A stretch of 60,697 bases of DNA from Nemertoderma westbladi (GCA_032718475.1 JAUCBJ010008433.1:1-60697), one strand, 5' to 3'. Shown: positions 23,163 to 35,155, counted from the stretch's first letter. The notes: generated by a model not told the origin, from the sequence alone. A program made the numbers and translations.

Positions 23163-24094
23163 GTTCCATGGCAACGGACTTAGAAAAATGTCTATGTATT
23201 TCAAGTCAATATTTAAAACTCTATTTGTAGCAAAACTATAATAGATATAAACATGGGGTTTCTCAACTCAACTATAAAGGAATAGCCGAAAAGATTGAAG
23301 TTAATTTAAAAATCCAGTTACCTTGGCAACCAGGCTAAACAGATATTAATATTTAAAAATGTTAATTTGAAGCCTAAGGAGAAGGTGTTATGACTTGTGA
23401 CCAACCCCCACTATATCACATATTTTGAATCCGAATTTCATTGTTCTATTTTGCAGTTACCATGACAACCACTGAAAACAGATGTTTTGAAACAAAAATA
23501 ACTCATTTCGGCATAGACTTCGCAATACAATTTTATGAAACTGGGTTGTGTTTTCTGGACCTCTAGTTGGAAATTTTAGTTAATCTCAAAACATTACAGA
23601 AATATCTAGTTACCATGGTAACTGAAAATTATTAAAGTCTATATAATTTAAGTCAATATTTATAACTCTATTTGTATCAAAACTCTAATAGATGTAAGCT
23701 TAGGGTTTCTCCACTTAACTATAAGAACCATAGCCGAGCTGATTGAGGTTAATCAGAAAATGCAGTTACCATGACAACCAGCGAACCAGGGTAAACAGTT
23801 GTTCAAAATTATAAAATGTTAATTTGAAGCATAAGGTTAAGGTGTTTATGACTTGGGACCAACCCCGACCCCCAATATATGACTCATTCTGCATCCAATT
23901 TGCATTGTTCTATTTCCCAGATTCCATGACAACCACCGCCAACAGACGTTTTAACAAATAAATCCTTTATTTTTCACATAAACTACTTATTGAAACTTCC
24001 TTGAAGTCGAATGTGTCACCTTCACCTGCAACCACAAACAGAATCTTAATGTTAAACTAAGCAGTTTTAGAAAACTCCGGATGCCATGGTAATA
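23163..24094. repeat. about 153-bp repeat marked by X-box-like palindromes
   Basis: GTTACCATGGCAAC-type motifs begin at 23,163, 23,317, 23,456, 23,609, 23,765, 23,920 and 24,081, giving spacings of 154, 139, 153, 156, 155 and 161 bp. Three successive spacers differ from one another. The fourth resembles the first (tttaagtcaatattta, ggtttctc, atagccgaRaagattga) and the fifth the second (aaatgttaatttgaagc, gaccaacccc), so the array is a trimer of about 450 bp repeated about twice. The copies at 23,317 and 23,609 fit the RFX X-box consensus GTNRCC-N2-RGYAAC. Confidence 0.75.
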
Positions 24095-24633
24095 ATGAGA
24101 TTTTATTAAGGCATTATCTCTTAACTAGGTAAACCAATGAACTAATTAGTAAAGGTGTGTTTAATTTTCCTTAGCTTCGTGGTTGCATTTCCTTTAGGAA
24201 ATGCCTTTCTAGTTACCTGAACTCATATATATCAACAAACTTCCTCATGGGACGCTGTTATGTCCATGTCTGCCTGGGGGACTGAATGTACAGTACAATG
24301 ACAAAAAGTCTTTGTTAGACCGCTCTAGGTGTGTCCGAGTGGGTGGCAGATATCCGATTTCATAATGAGTCGGTGAGAGGCCAGTCACAAAGTTCTGCCC
24401 TCTCGAAGTAGTGGAGGAATCATATCGAATGGGTTACTGTCGCAACTGGGGAGCGCAGATAAAGTAACTCGGATTACGTAAAGCTGATATTCTCTTTATT
24501 ATATAAACTCAATTTATTATGAGATTCGGGGTGGGTGATTTATATGGTATATTTTATTTCGGTAATAATATTCGATTTATGCAGTTGATACTACTGATGT
24601 ATTTTAGTATTATATTATCCTGTGAGATAATAC
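24095..24633. other. unannotated stretch
   Basis: No feature recognised. A tRNA A-box-like string near 24,333 has no matching B box. Confidence 0.4.
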
Positions 24634-24712
24634 TACTACTACTAGGTCGATCGGTCTCGGATAATGGAAATGAGATCCTTCCAGGCTTCCCGCTTATCCT
24701 TAATTAGTTGCG
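24634..24712 (-). mobile_element. LINE family B, 3'-terminal fragment
   Basis: About 80 bp (ctactactaggtcgatcggt onward) match the 3' end of the family B LINE at 40.9 kb, including gaaatgagatccttccaggc. The fragment keeps the TAG-run tail and is truncated right after it, a typical extreme 5' truncation. Confidence 0.75.
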
Positions 24713-25529
24713 GGTAAGGTTACAGTTATAGACTGATTAGTGACAAAAAGTGTAGGTGGGGCTTATCTTTCGAACTACAGATCTTATTCAATAGCCTCCT
24801 GATTTAGCAAGTTTAATTAGCAAGTTATTAGCAATTACCACGTTACTGTACTTGATATTACTCTAGGAATTATTATTATTATTATTATAATTATTAGGAA
24901 TTTTATAGGAATTAAATAGGATCGTCCAGTGTTGGCTAGTAAAATTGTCTTATTTTGATTAATGCATTCCTTCATCAAGGTGATGATTATTTGTGGTGTT
25001 TCATGTGTAGCAACAATTTCAGTTTAGCTTTATTCTCGAAAGGTCAAACTAATTATAGCAGCTTATATGTTTGTCATGTCAAATTGATGTGGGGTCTAGA
25101 TTGGTTATTAATTTTATATTTTGAGCATCTTATTAATCTTAAGATAAGATAATGAAGCATTCTTATCTTAGATAATTTTTGTACAATTTTGTAGATTATA
25201 TTGGCCAAGATTCGAGGAAAAAATTCGAAGGCGCTGCTCTTTTCACGCATTCTAATGTCCCTGAAACGTTTGCCTTATAACCTTGTTTTACTGCTGCATC
25301 ATATATTTATTTACCCCTATTTTACCACTGTGTCAGACGGTAAGCTATCGGCACGGCCCTGCATCTATTGTCGGCTGGCTGACGCCTCTGTAGTCACCAA
25401 CCCAACCACAATGGGGCTCTATCATTCACAACCCGTCTTTCTTATAACCTGTATATATAATAATTCGTTTATTGATTTGGTTAGATTCAGCCTATCTGTA
25501 GCCAGGTTTCTAGTGTAAACCTGGTATTC
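24713..25529. other. unannotated stretch
   Basis: Has a short (ATT)n run near 24,870 and open frames (25,201-25,518 the longest, 105 codons) with no recognisable motif. Confidence 0.4.
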
Positions 25530-27892
25530 TTCATACTGCTCCACCCGTTTGCTGTTAGGTGTATCATTTCCACCCGTTTACTGTTAGGTGTTAACTTCCA
25601 CCCGTTTACTGTTAGGTGTATCACTTTCACCCGTTTGCTGTTAGGTGTATCACTTCCACCCGTTTACTCTTAGGTGTGTTGTTCCCATGAGATACTGTTA
25701 GGTGTATCACCTCCACCCGTTTGCTGTTAGGTGTATCACCTCCACCCGTTTGCTGTTAGGTGTATCACTTCCACCCGATTACTGTTAGGTGTATCACTTC
25801 CACCCGTTTACTGTTAGGTGTATAACCGCCACCCGTTTGCTGTTAGGTGTATCACCTCCACCCGTTTGCTGTTAGGTGTATCACTTCCACCCGATTACTG
25901 TTAGGTGTATCACTTCCACCCGTTTACTGTTAGGTGTATAACCTCCACCCGTTTGCTGTTAGGTGTATCACTTCCACCCGTTTACTGTTAGGTGTATCGC
26001 TTCCACCCGTTTACTGTTAGGTGTATCACTTCCACCCGTTTACTCTTAGGTGTGTTGTTCCCATGAGATACTGTTAGGTGTATCACCTCCACCCGTTTGC
26101 TGTTAGGTGTATCATTTCCACCCGTTTACTCTTAGGTGTATCACTTCCACCCGTTTACTGTTAGGTGTATCACTTCCACCGGTTTACTGTTAGGTTATCA
26201 CTTCCACCCGTTTACTGTTAGGTGCATGACATCCACCCGTTTACTGTTAGGTGTATCGCTTCCACCCGTTTACTCTTAGGTGTATTACTTCCACTCGTTT
26301 ACTGTTAGGTGTATCACTTCCACCCGTTTACTCTTAGGTGTATCACTTCCACCCGTTTACTGTTAGGTGTATCGCTTCCACCCGTTTACTGTTAGGTGTA
26401 TCACTTCCACCCGTTTACTCTTAGGTGTGTTGTTCCCATGAGATACTGTTAGGTGTATCACCTCCACCCGTTTGCTGTTAGGTGTATCATTTCCACCCGT
26501 TTACTCTTAGGTGTATCACTTCCACCCGTTTACTGTTAGGTGTATCACTTCCACCGGTTTACTGTTAGGTTATCACTTCCACCCGTTTACTGTTAGGTGC
26601 ATGACATCCACCCGTTTACTGTTAGGTGTATCGCTTCCACCCGTTTACTCTTAGGTGTATTACTTCCACTCGTTTACTATTAGGTGTATCACTTCCACCC
26701 GTTTACTCTTAGGTGTATCACTTCCACCCGTTTACTGTTAGGTGTATCGCTTCCACCCGTTTACTCTTAGGTGTATTACTTCCACCTGTTTACTGTTAGG
26801 TGTGTTGTTCCCATGAGATACCGTTAGGTGTATCACCTCCACCCGTTTGCTGTTAGGTGTACCACTTCCACTCGTTTACTGTTAGGTGTATCACTTCCAC
26901 CCGTTTACTTTAGGTGTATCACTTCCACTCGTTTACTGTTAGGTGAATCACTTCCACCCGTTTACTCTTAGGTGTATCACTTCCACTCGTTTACTGTTAG
27001 GTGTATCACTTCCACCCGATTACTGTTAGGTGTATCACTTCCACCCGATTACTGTTAGGTGTATCACTTCCACCCGTTTACTGTTAGGTGTATCACTTCC
27101 ACCCGTTTACTCTTAGGTGTATTACTTCCACCCGTTTACTGTTAGGTGTATCACTTCTACCCGTTTACTGTTAAGTGTATCGCTTCCACCGTTTACTCTT
27201 AGGTGTATCACTTCCACCCGTTTACTGTTAGGTGTATCACTTCCACTCGTTTACTGTTAGGTGTATCACTTCCACCCGATTACTGTTAGGTGTATCACTT
27301 CCACGCGTTTACTGTTATTACTGTTAGGTGTATCACTTCCACCCGTTTACTGTTAGGTGTATCACTTCCACCCGTTTACTGTTAGGTGTATCGCTTCCAC
27401 CCGTTTACTCTTAGGTGTAACACTTCCACAAGTTTACTGTTAGGTGTATCACTTCCACCCGTTTATTGTTAGGTGTATCACTTCCACCCGTTTACTGTTA
27501 GGTGTATCACTTCCACCCGTTTACTGTTAGGTGTATCACTTCCACCCATTTACTGTTAGGTGTATCACTTCCACCCGTTTACTGTTAGGTGTATCACTTC
27601 CACCCGTTTACTGTTAGGTGTATCACTTCCACCCGTTTACTGTTAGGTGTATCAATTCCACCCGTTTACTGTTAGGTGTATCACTTCCACCCGTTTACTG
27701 TTAGGTGTATCGCTTCCACCCGTTTACTGTTAGGTGTATCGCTTCCACCCGTTTACTGTTAGGTGTATCGCTTCCACCCGTTTACTCTTAGGTGTATCAC
27801 TTCCAGCCGTTTACTCTTAGGTGTATCACTTCCACCCGTTTACTGTTAGGTGTATCGCTTCCACCCGTTTACTGTTAGGTGTATTATTTCCA
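25530..27892. repeat. 29-bp minisatellite, about 80 units, with higher-order period
   Basis: Unit cacttccacccgtttactgt then taggtgtat, with recurrent variants (tgctg, tactc, cgatt). A distinctive unit containing gttcccatgagatac recurs at 25,681, 26,057, 26,432 and 26,807, that is every 375-376 bp (about 13 units). Long blocks between these markers are nearly identical, so the array expanded in 13-unit blocks on its left side and unit by unit on its right. Confidence 0.95.
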
Positions 27893-28263
27893 TAATAAAC
27901 TGAGTTAATGACTGAATGTTAATATAATCTCAGATACTTGAGCACCGGTAATACAGCACAATAATAACAGTAATGGCGACGGTTGAAAACCGTTTGACTT
28001 CTACACTCTATATAGCCAACTGAAGCACAATTAATAAAAGTAACGGTCATATATATTACATGGGATACACATTCCTATCTATGCTTGGCCTGCCAATGGA
28101 TGCATGATAATTGATGGCAAACCGCCCCACCATTGGTTGATCTGTTCTCTGGCCAACTCCATTATCCCCTGGCCTTATGGTAGCTCCCCCCCCCCCTGAG
28201 ATGAGCTAATATGCTGACATCTCTCTCTCTAACCGGCAATGTATATTGCCCAGGCAGGCATCA
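27893..28263. other. unannotated spacer
   Basis: Short stretch with a C run at about 28,187-28,197 and a CT run near 28,222. No gene seen. Confidence 0.45.
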
Positions 28264-29152
28264 AGACAGTCATCTGGCTGTTATCTTTGTTGACTTCTTC
28301 ATGGCCTTTGATTCAGTCTCTCGCTCACGTATGTTCAGCATACTTTCATTATATGGGATTCCTGATGAAATTATTACATCAATCAGATCAGTATACGATG
28401 GTTCGACAACATTTGTGTCTACTGTTGACGGTGACACAGAACCATTTGAACTGTTATGGGGCGTCCTCCAAGGAGACACACTTGCACCATTCTTGTTCAT
28501 AATTGTTGTTGACTATGTTCTACGCATGTCCTTAGATCATCATAATGATGATGGGGGTGATGATAACTCCACCTACTGGCTCCAGAAGTCGAGGAATTCC
28601 TGCCAAGTACCTAACTGATCTAGACTTTGCTGATGACTTAGGAGTACTCTCAGAATCACTAGAGGGAGCCCAACGGCTCCTCAGCTCATTAGAACATGCT
28701 GCTTGTAGTGTTGGTCTTTTTATAAACTCCAGAAAGACCAAAATTTTGACAGTTAACTTTGAAAGTCCTCAGCAAGTCTCTGATCGGATGAGCATAAGCT
28801 CAAAAGATGGTATGCTTGAGCATGTGGTTGACTTATGTTACCTGGGATCATGGATCCGGAAATCAGGTGAGGACCTTCGAATACGTAAGGGAAAGGCATG
28901 GGCAGCCTTGAATAGGCTTTCCAGGATTTGGAAGTCACCGAGAAGTAATCGGAATCTTAATGTCCGTTTATTTAGAGCAGCAGAAGTTCCAGTACTCCTC
29001 TATGGGAGTCCATGCTGGGCTCTAACTGCTGAGGACACCAAATCTCTGGATGGCACATTCACAAAAATGCTATGCCGGGTACATTGTGTCAAGTACAATG
29101 CACACATCTCCAATGAGACACTATATAACATTGGAGGTGTCCCATTGGTTCC
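28264..29152 (+). pseudogene. LINE family A copy 3 (internal fragment)
   Basis: Plus-strand copy from the RT palm (VIFVDFFMAFDS, LWGVLQGDTLAPFLFI, FADDLGVLSE) to just past LYNIGGV. An extra G in the run near 28,554 shifts the frame. Both ends are cut: 5' at about 28,264 and 3' at about 29,152, where similarity to copy 1 stops at ggttcc. The loss of the 3' end means a later rearrangement, not ordinary LINE truncation. Confidence 0.83.
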
Positions 29153-29913
29153 ATACGTATCGTTAACGTTACGTCGATACATAACCTGAAAGAAGCCGCG
29201 GGATTGTGCCCAAGGAAAGATGACTTGAGTGTCTACAAAGGGGTATGGTATGTCATGGACTATAGGAAAATCGTCGGTTAAATCCCGATATATGGCTGAA
29301 CCGAGTTTATAGACCGATCCGTCCAGGAGAATATCCAGCACGGGTTGTGGCAATAATGCTGCATGGCCGGGTGTCGGTTGGTGTAGTTGACATAAGCCTC
29401 TGCTGTAACAAACTGTTGATGTCTCGCACGGCTTTGGTAGGCTGTCAGGGCAGGGTTGGGAAAATGCTGTTGGTGCCACGACAAGTACGTGTGAAAACAT
29501 GAATTGCTCCATTGAGGCCACGGATATGAATCAACCAAGATGAACCGAGCTCATGATCTGGTGCTGAGCCTTCGTTATCGTAGATCATAACGCCGTAACT
29601 GTTAATAGCATTGACAGTATGTAACCATTCAGCATTAGCCACTTTGGTGGTCAGTTCTACCAGTTTCCGTAACATATCCAATGAACCGGGTTCTCCACGC
29701 GCTATCCTTATAGATTCATAGCTAGGCATTTCACTTGTATTCGCATTTGGTTCGACATATCTCCAATCATCTTCAATGAAGGCTACATCCAAGTTCCAGT
29801 GAATGAGGCGATGGTAATCCATAAATGTTTCTCATACTCCAGTTATATTCCTCCAAGAGTCGTTGTCACTGTGTATCGAGATTGTCTATTGAGTCATCAT
29901 TAGAAGTATCCAT
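29153..29913 (-). pseudogene. broken gene of unknown function
   Basis: Read from a Met codon at 29,913 on the minus strand (MDTSNDDSIDNLDTQ, then a TGA), coding-like sequence continues through at least three frame changes. Segments include FIEDDWRYVEPNANTS, MLRKLVELTTKVANAEWLH, SSWLIHIRGLNGAIHVF, AYVNYTNRHPAMQHYC and DFPIVHDIPYPFVDTQVIF. It is acidic at the start and globular-looking afterwards, with no signal peptide or membrane segment. The 3' end is cut by the LINE A fragment at 29,152. I recognise no family; a virus-like or transposon accessory protein is possible but unsupported. Confidence 0.45.
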
Positions 29914-29965
29914 AATTGTTATCAACAATGTATAAATATATTAATAATTCAACAGAAGCAAACCA

Positions 29966-30232
29966 ATGAGTCAATATAATTGTTATAATAACTTGAGTTT
30001 GTATAGTGCTGGCATTGTCAAGCCGTCCGTCCCTATCCCCAGCCCAACACGGACCCAAGCTGCCCCTGGCCGCGTTAGCGCCGCTATGTCTACTCCCTAT
30101 CCAACAGATGTGGAAGAACGGGTGGAAGATAAGCGACTAATGCGCAGGAAAAGCTCGAGGCGGGTCTCTCCAAGGGCTATCCGTCGGGGCTATATCGACT
30201 GTTGTAGTGCAACTGAAATTAGTCTGCAATAG
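29966..30232 (+). CDS. hypothetical 88-residue ORF, divergent to the broken gene
   Basis: An ATG frame starting 53 bp from the divergent start at 29,913. The N-terminus is Ser/Tyr/Asn-rich, the middle is Pro/Ala-rich (KPSVPIPSPTRTQAAPGR) and the C-terminal half is strongly basic (RLMRRKSSRRVSPRAIRRGY). No homologue recognised. Its closeness to an oppositely oriented gene suggests a shared promoter. It may be a genuine small nucleic-acid-binding protein or only an open frame. Confidence 0.3.
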   Translation: MSQYNCYNNLSLYSAGIVKPSVPIPSPTRTQAAPGRVSAAMSTPYPTDVEERVEDKRLMRRKSSRRVSPRAIRRGYIDCCSATEISLQ

Positions 30233-31351
30233 GGTTTTGGTTAGCTACAGAGAATAGCTGTCATTTGTACTATCACGCAAACTAACACACCCAATGCCAC
30301 AACACGCACAAATGTCCGTTACAAAATCTACTATTTCCCGAATGTTGATATTTTAGATTTCCATGGATACTTATTAAATAAATTTAAAGGTATTAAATTT
30401 AGGAAAAATATAACAATAAAGCTCTAGAAATCCAATAAAAGGGTTGCGCGAGCGACACACCAGCGTCCCAATATTTTAAATTAGCTAGCAATTTATTCGG
30501 TCAACATTCGGTAAATATAGCTATAGAATTGGGTATCGCTCATTCACACAGTTCTGGGCCTACTGTGATATTATTACGTCTTTGTTGGTTGTATTATTTA
30601 ATTTATTTACTTAATTGTGCTTCAGTGGTGTTTGACTGTATAGTATCTATACTATTCTATACTATAGTGTTTATACTATTGGCGTATTAATATTGCAATT
30701 AAAGGGTTGGTGGGATTACACTATTAATTAATGATATAAATATAGATTTACACAATCCAGTGACTTAAACTAAGTTTAACTCATCCATAGGGAGAGAGCC
30801 ACTAAGTGGACCGCGACCGTTCCCGTAATGCTCATTATTACGTGACTTGAACGGATTTGTAGGGATGTAATATTGTGGTAACAATATCAAGCTGGGTTGT
30901 TTCTTGAAGTTTCAAGCCAACTAATAATGGACATCTCTTACTGTACTCTGGTGATTGACAAGAAGCAGGAGTAGTAATTAAACTCTGCATTCAAGTATTA
31001 TTGGGCCATCATAATACAGCAAGACCAAGGTTTGTTATTGTCATGCATCATGTTTAATAATGACTTATCATGACCAGTGTAGTTTATTATAATTTTATTT
31101 GTTACTCCCTTATCTACTCGAGTTATACAACAAGTTGCGGGCCATCTCCAGAATTTACCCAGAGTTTGGTTTAACCGAAATAAAGTATATGGACTCCGCA
31201 TCAAATTGTATTGTCACCATCATTATACAATTACACAATTATACAATTGGTTGGTTGTGCATCATTGTTTAATAATGACTTATCGCAACATGTTGTCAAG
31301 AATTGAGCTCAGGTTTCAAGCGTCGTGTGTATAACGATTTATCAGGAAACA
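30233..31351. other. unannotated stretch left of the LTR element
   Basis: No coding segment recognised. The last 40-50 bp (31,305-31,351) weakly resemble 47,252-47,305, just beyond the other end of the LTR element. Confidence 0.45.
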
Positions 31352-31356
31352 TCCCA

Positions 31357-32605
31357 TGTAAAAGCTTTTGCGGGATATAACTGGCCCTTTTCTCCACAAT
31401 GTACTGTGTAAGGTGTTTTTAGAGGACATAACTAGCGATTTATCCGCTGTGTCTGCATGTGTGCTTTAGCGGACATAAAAAGCCAGTTTCCCACAATGCG
31501 CTCAAATACTCTAAACTACCTAACTCAAATGACGCAATCTACCAACCGATTTGCTGTACGCCTATAGGCTCTTTGTTCTGTTCGATCAACCAATCAGAAC
31601 AATGATCCACCAATCAGAGCGATTTCGCCTTGTGTTGAATATGGGCTGCAAAAACCCGAATAGTTCGGCATTTAGACATTCGTGGAACCTACAGAATCTG
31701 GAACTCGGCCAATGAGAGCTGTTTCTCTTTGTGTTGAAAGATACCTACAACAGCCCAGAGGGATCAGTATGTGTATTTTGTCCATAGCCAGAAGACCGGC
31801 TTTGGAATCTCTGTGGTTTCAGGCTTTAGCCCAACATTAGTAGGCTTAATCATAGAAACGTATATCTGTTATCTTAACAAATCAATCATAACATAACTCA
31901 CCTAATCATATTGTCAACTACAAACACCGCATTTTTACTGCTATTTACTGTCGGTTATTCATTATATCAGTTGATGGAATATTATTATATTGGATAATAT
32001 CGATAAATTAATCATAAAACCCTCAATCTTCTTGATATACTGAAGGTAAGAGAGACCGGTTACAGATAACGATTGCGACTTACATTAAAGTGGATTGAAG
32101 TGAATCTAATGCTATTTCATAGGCACTACATGTATCGGTTCTTGTTCTCTTTATATGTGACTAAAATTAGTGAAGGTCGGCAGATCGGTGTGCAGCATTG
32201 TGCAGTAGTGTATATGATTGTGACTGATAACAAAGCATCTCCTAAAGAATGCGCTATATACGTGAATCCATAGCCATCCCGTTGTGTCTAGTGTAAGTCA
32301 TAACTCTGTTTACATATTTAGAGCGCCACGTCCTAAAGGAACTGTTAATATTTCCCGAAAGTGAATAATATTTGTCAGAGATTATATATTACGATCAGTC
32401 GAATAATACAGTAGGCCTACACCGCAATAAGGTTAGGCTTCCGAATCCAGTCTCTCGGGTATATCCAGCGGGTGAATGGTCGCGCATAGACTGGCTTCGG
32501 CTAATGTAGTGTATCAAATACTCGTCATAGGCTAAAGTCGATTTATAATCTAGAAGACACCCAAATTTGGCAGGTTAAACTGCTAAAAGTCTGAAAGCGC
32601 GAACA
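31357..32605 (+). repeat. BEL1 5' LTR
   Basis: 1,249 bp starting tgtaaaagcttttgcggg and ending gaaagcgcgaaca. Several CCAAT boxes lie near 31,590-31,615. A 66-codon frame at 32,073-32,273 is conserved in both LTRs, but only because the LTRs are near identical. Confidence 0.93.
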
Positions 32606-34864
32606 ATAACAGATATTATTCTGATTGCAGTGTAGGCAATAAATACAGTTTAATATTGTTCTGGTAAGAACAATAACGGTTATTGCTTCTGTATTGCAGT
32701 AGGCAATAAAGCTGAAGTACCGGTCAACCGGTACCCAGTAGGCCTGACTACCTAACCACCCGGACCGGTACTTACAGCAGTACAGGTACAGCAGTATTAT
32801 TCGATTTTGATAATTATATACCGGTAGGCCTTAATAATTAATCAGGGACTGCAGCCCTGGTTTTTTATTGAGATTTTACTTATTTCTGTCAGTTTTATTT
32901 ACTTGTAGGTTAATATTGAGCAGAAGACGTGTAAGCCTGCCCAGATTGTACAGATAATTTGTAGGCTGGACTGTTGTCTGACTGTTGTTAAGTCTGAGGG
33001 GACTGTAGTGTGTGTAGAGCGTATGTCCGAAAAAGTACTAGTTAGGAAAGTAGGGGCTTCCAGTGCTGTGAGGTAAACCCCCTCGAAAGAATAAGTCGTA
33101 CTACTCGGTTAGAACGCATACTAACTAACCATTTCGGAGTCTGCATATACTGTAGTTTATTTAGGCTTGATAGTAGTCTGCCAGTGTTTGGTCTGTACTT
33201 TGTTTGTGTAGTCTGTACGGGTAGCGTAATATTTCTTATTTAGATAATTTGTAGGCTGGATTGTTGCCTAGCTGTTGTTAGGTCTGAAGAGATTGCGGTG
33301 TATGTAGAGTGTATGTCCGATAAAGTGCCAGTTGGGAACGTAGGGGCTTCCAGTGCTGTGAGGTAAACCCCCTCGAAAGAATAAGTCGTACTACTCGGTT
33401 AGAACGCATACTAACTAACCATTTCGGAGTCTGCATATACCGTAGTTTGTTTAGGCTTGATAGTAGTCTGTCAGTATTTGGTCTGCATTTTGTTTGAGTA
33501 GTCTGTATGCGTAGCGTAATATTTATTATTCAGAGTTTATGCGATTATTCGCAACATTCACAACCCCAAGTTTATTCCTACAGTAATTGTGCTTGTTATA
33601 CATACCGTTATAGTTAAATTAACCCCGGTACTACATCAGGGCTGCTTGGCATAGGTAAAGACTGGTGATTTTGTGCCCCGGTCACTCCAGCAGATACCGT
33701 GGTTGTTTTAGCTGTACAAGTATTTCTAACTACTGATTATTTGTTGTATAAGTACTTGTACCTAATTTAGGGTTTAGTGTACAGTGCTTTCCGAAGGTAA
33801 TTAGTGTGTAGGCAGTATATTTGTGTTGTAAAGTGGTTAATAGGCACGTTGGTTCTGGTAGACCGCGGTAATTAACTTCTAGGTAGGAACACTCCGTGAT
33901 ACATAACGTAGTACTTATAGCGATATGGCTATAAGTCGTCAGACGGTGGTATTTTTTCTATCTGGACAACGCAATATATTACTACTGCTTGTTATTTTCA
34001 AATACCGTAGTACCCTGTCCGTTGTAATAACCAGATAATCTAACCCTTTGTTAGGCTGGTTTGTAGAATTCTTGTAAAATTACCCTAAAATTTCGTACGT
34101 GTAATTTTTGTGTTTATTTAGAGACTGTAATCTCACCCCGAATTGTATGTAATTTGTAGTATTAAGTAACTTAGGTAAATTAGAATTATTTGTTTTAGTG
34201 TCCAACAAGTAGCACTTCACTGAGAGCGTACAGCTTCTGTGTAGTGACTCTTTCCCAGAAATAATAAAATTTATTTCAAATATTGATAAAACCCATTAAA
34301 ACGGGTATATATATTATAAATCAACTCAAACCGATTTATAAAATAGTAGACCTGCCATACAACAATTAGGTCTCAACATCAGTTGGACTACTGCTTAAAT
34401 AACGGTAATAAAGTAAGTTAAAGTAACCAAGTAACCCCTAAAATTCAGAAACTCAATTATTCTAAAATAATTGACATACCGGTATTTACAATAGGCTTAT
34501 TATATTTATTTCTATAAATTTAGGCTAAATTATATACCGGTATTCTGTGATTAATTCTAGTCTGTAATTATACTTATATATATACATTATAAGTGTAAGC
34601 TGTATACCGGTATTTACGATAGGCCTATTATATATTTATATATATTTGTGCTGAAATTATATACTGGTATTCTGTGACAAACCTAGTCTGTAATAATACT
34701 TATATATATACTATAAGCATACCGGTATTCTAATATATTATATATATATCACGCTACACTGAGTAGCAGTATCGGTAATTAATTACTAGGCTAACAGTGA
34801 TACTGAATTACTAGACTTGCTTAAACTGTAATATAGCAGTAGGCATTCAACTGTACAAACAAAC
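32606..34864 (+). repeat. BEL1 leader with two tandem duplications
   Basis: A 290-bp unit is repeated directly (32,952-33,241 and 33,242-33,531). The first third is diverged, while a block from about ggggcttccagtgctgtgag to the tactaactaaccatttcgg segment is nearly identical. A second pair of about 127 bp starts at 34,476 and 34,603 (ataccggtatttac). No protein-coding signal. The unequal conservation suggests a maintained RNA or DNA element within the unit, or gene conversion. Confidence 0.8.
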
Positions 34865-35155
34865 ATGTCTGACACAAAGCAAAACCTGTCAGACAGTCTC
34901 CTAGATACAACCATCTGTGACCCAGACAGGAGTGTGGAACGTGTGAGAGCGAAGTTCAATTCACCTCCTACTGTGAGAAAGATCATCCCTCCAGTAGTAG
35001 TATCAGATCCTAGGCTGGTCCAACACCAAGGGTCTATCATAGGCACTCGAGCTCAGGTCAAGCGGGACCTAGAAGCATTTTGGAACAGCAACAACCCGCG
35101 AGCCGAGAACTTATTTCTCAGTGGCCCGACAGCTCCAGTAGTGCGGATACTGTAG
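34865..35155 (+). CDS. BEL1 short ORF upstream of and overlapping Gag
   Basis: 96 codons from ATG 34,865 (MSDTKQNLSDSLLDTT). The last 76 bp overlap the large ORF in another frame (the large ORF lies one base back). The two may once have been a single Gag N-terminus split by an indel, or be joined by ribosomal frameshifting. I see no canonical XXXYYYZ slippery site in the overlap, so a mutation is the simpler explanation. No domain recognised. Confidence 0.45.
   Translation: MSDTKQNLSDSLLDTTICDPDRSVERVRAKFNSPPTVRKIIPPVVVSDPRLVQHQGSIIGTRAQVKRDLEAFWNSNNPRAENLFLSGPTAPVVRIL

Noticed and set aside
24325-24440. tRNA or tRNA-derived SINE (gtgtccgagtgggtgg resembles an A box)
   Set aside because: No B box at the right distance and no cloverleaf.
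25530-27892. CRISPR-like array
   Set aside because: Units are contiguous 29-bp tandem copies with no unique spacers, in eukaryotic DNA; a minisatellite.
31305-31351. Match between the left flank of BEL1 and 47,252-47,305 as a longer target duplication
   Set aside because: The match is imperfect and displaced by about 200 bp from the 3' LTR; the real duplication is TCCCA. It may be a dispersed repeat.
32073-32273. Conserved 66-codon ORF present at 32,073 and 46,541
   Set aside because: Both lie in the near-identical LTRs, so the similarity is explained by LTR duplication; no independent evidence of coding.
32606-32640. Primer-binding site for BEL1 right after the 5' LTR
   Set aside because: The sequence ataacagatatt does not begin with TGG or resemble a tRNA 3' end complement. 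A TGG-start string at 33,663 is too far away to claim.
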